Source: an uncultured Saccharospirillaceae bacterium (lineage in GTDB: Bacteria; Pseudomonadota; Gammaproteobacteria; Pseudomonadales; Oceanobacteraceae). From it: a DNA stretch of 64,000 nucleotides. The position numbers were made by a program, and so were the translations under genes. Below the pieces are notes generated by a model. That model did not search any database, was not told the origin of the DNA, and was given only the letters and a program-made list of their open reading frames with translations. Location of the stretch: contig CANNFT010000008.1 of assembly GCA_947503895.1 (NCBI GenBank), positions 203,883 through 267,882 on the forward strand, read 5' to 3'. The first letter of the stretch is position 1, and every line of letters begins with the position of its first letter. Shown here piece after piece: positions 63,943 through 64,000 of this stretch.

Positions 63943-64000
63943 AACAACAGAGCAGCAGATTGAACGCAGCTAAGTGGTTGATTTTGAAAGAGTTTTTCAA

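Overview
The window looks like chromosomal DNA of a marine-type gammaproteobacterium (Oceanospirillales/Pseudomonadales-like; an inference from gene content and order, not a database result). Diagnostic blocks are corB-ccsA//ffh then rpsP-rimM-trmD-rplS, dsbC-hom-thrC then recJ, and ilvC//ilvY-pssA followed by msrPQ. The 3-hydroxybutyrate-oligomer hydrolase and the fatty-acid genes suggest an organism that stores polyhydroxybutyrate and oxidises lipids.

Layout. 0-8 kb: end of a malonyltransferase-like gene, a small LETM1-like protein, an EEP-family hydrolase, glycerol uptake (glpF-glpK), YciI, purT and a CTP-synthase-like amidotransferase. 8-14 kb: corB and ccsA (minus strand) diverging from ffh, then the rpsP-rimM-trmD-rplS ribosome operon. 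14-23 kb: dsbC, hom, thrC, a lipoprotein 3HB-oligomer hydrolase and recJ. 23-34 kb: accessory metabolism (BASS transporter, acyl-CoA ligase, MarC, free-Met-sulfoxide reductase, acyl-CoA dehydrogenase, AraC regulator, SnoaL-like protein, class III CoA transferase, DUF2459 lipoprotein). 34-40 kb: an accessory island with a DUF4238 gene, a nested array of HUH-type transposase elements (one full copy and three fragments), two cassette-like small genes separated by an attC-like hairpin, and a 13-unit TACCAT microsatellite. 40-50 kb: beta-oxidation alpha subunit and thiolase, an M43 metalloprotease, an old-yellow-enzyme-type flavoprotein, a zinc-finger/membrane/TPR-like protein and a rhomboid protease. 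50-56 kb: ilvC-ilvY, pssA, msrPQ. 56-63 kb: copper homeostasis (copZ, copA, cueR) facing an operon of an unrecognised 7-cysteine protein, a cysteine desulfurase and an aminotransferase. The right edge carries a strong promoter with a GC-rich discriminator, as used for stable RNA operons.

The most interesting signal is that the unrecognised protein/cysteine desulfurase/aminotransferase operon starts with a promoter (63360-63390) that has the 19-bp spacer of MerR-family control and a dyad almost identical to the one in front of copA. The two genes of the copZ//copA pair carry the same type of promoter and cueR lies between the two transcription units. This points to an undescribed copper-induced sulfur/amino-acid module under CueR, either for Fe-S repair under copper stress or for making a sulfur-containing copper ligand. 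The function is inference; the promoter match is seen directly.

No tRNA, rRNA or CRISPR array was recognised inside the window.
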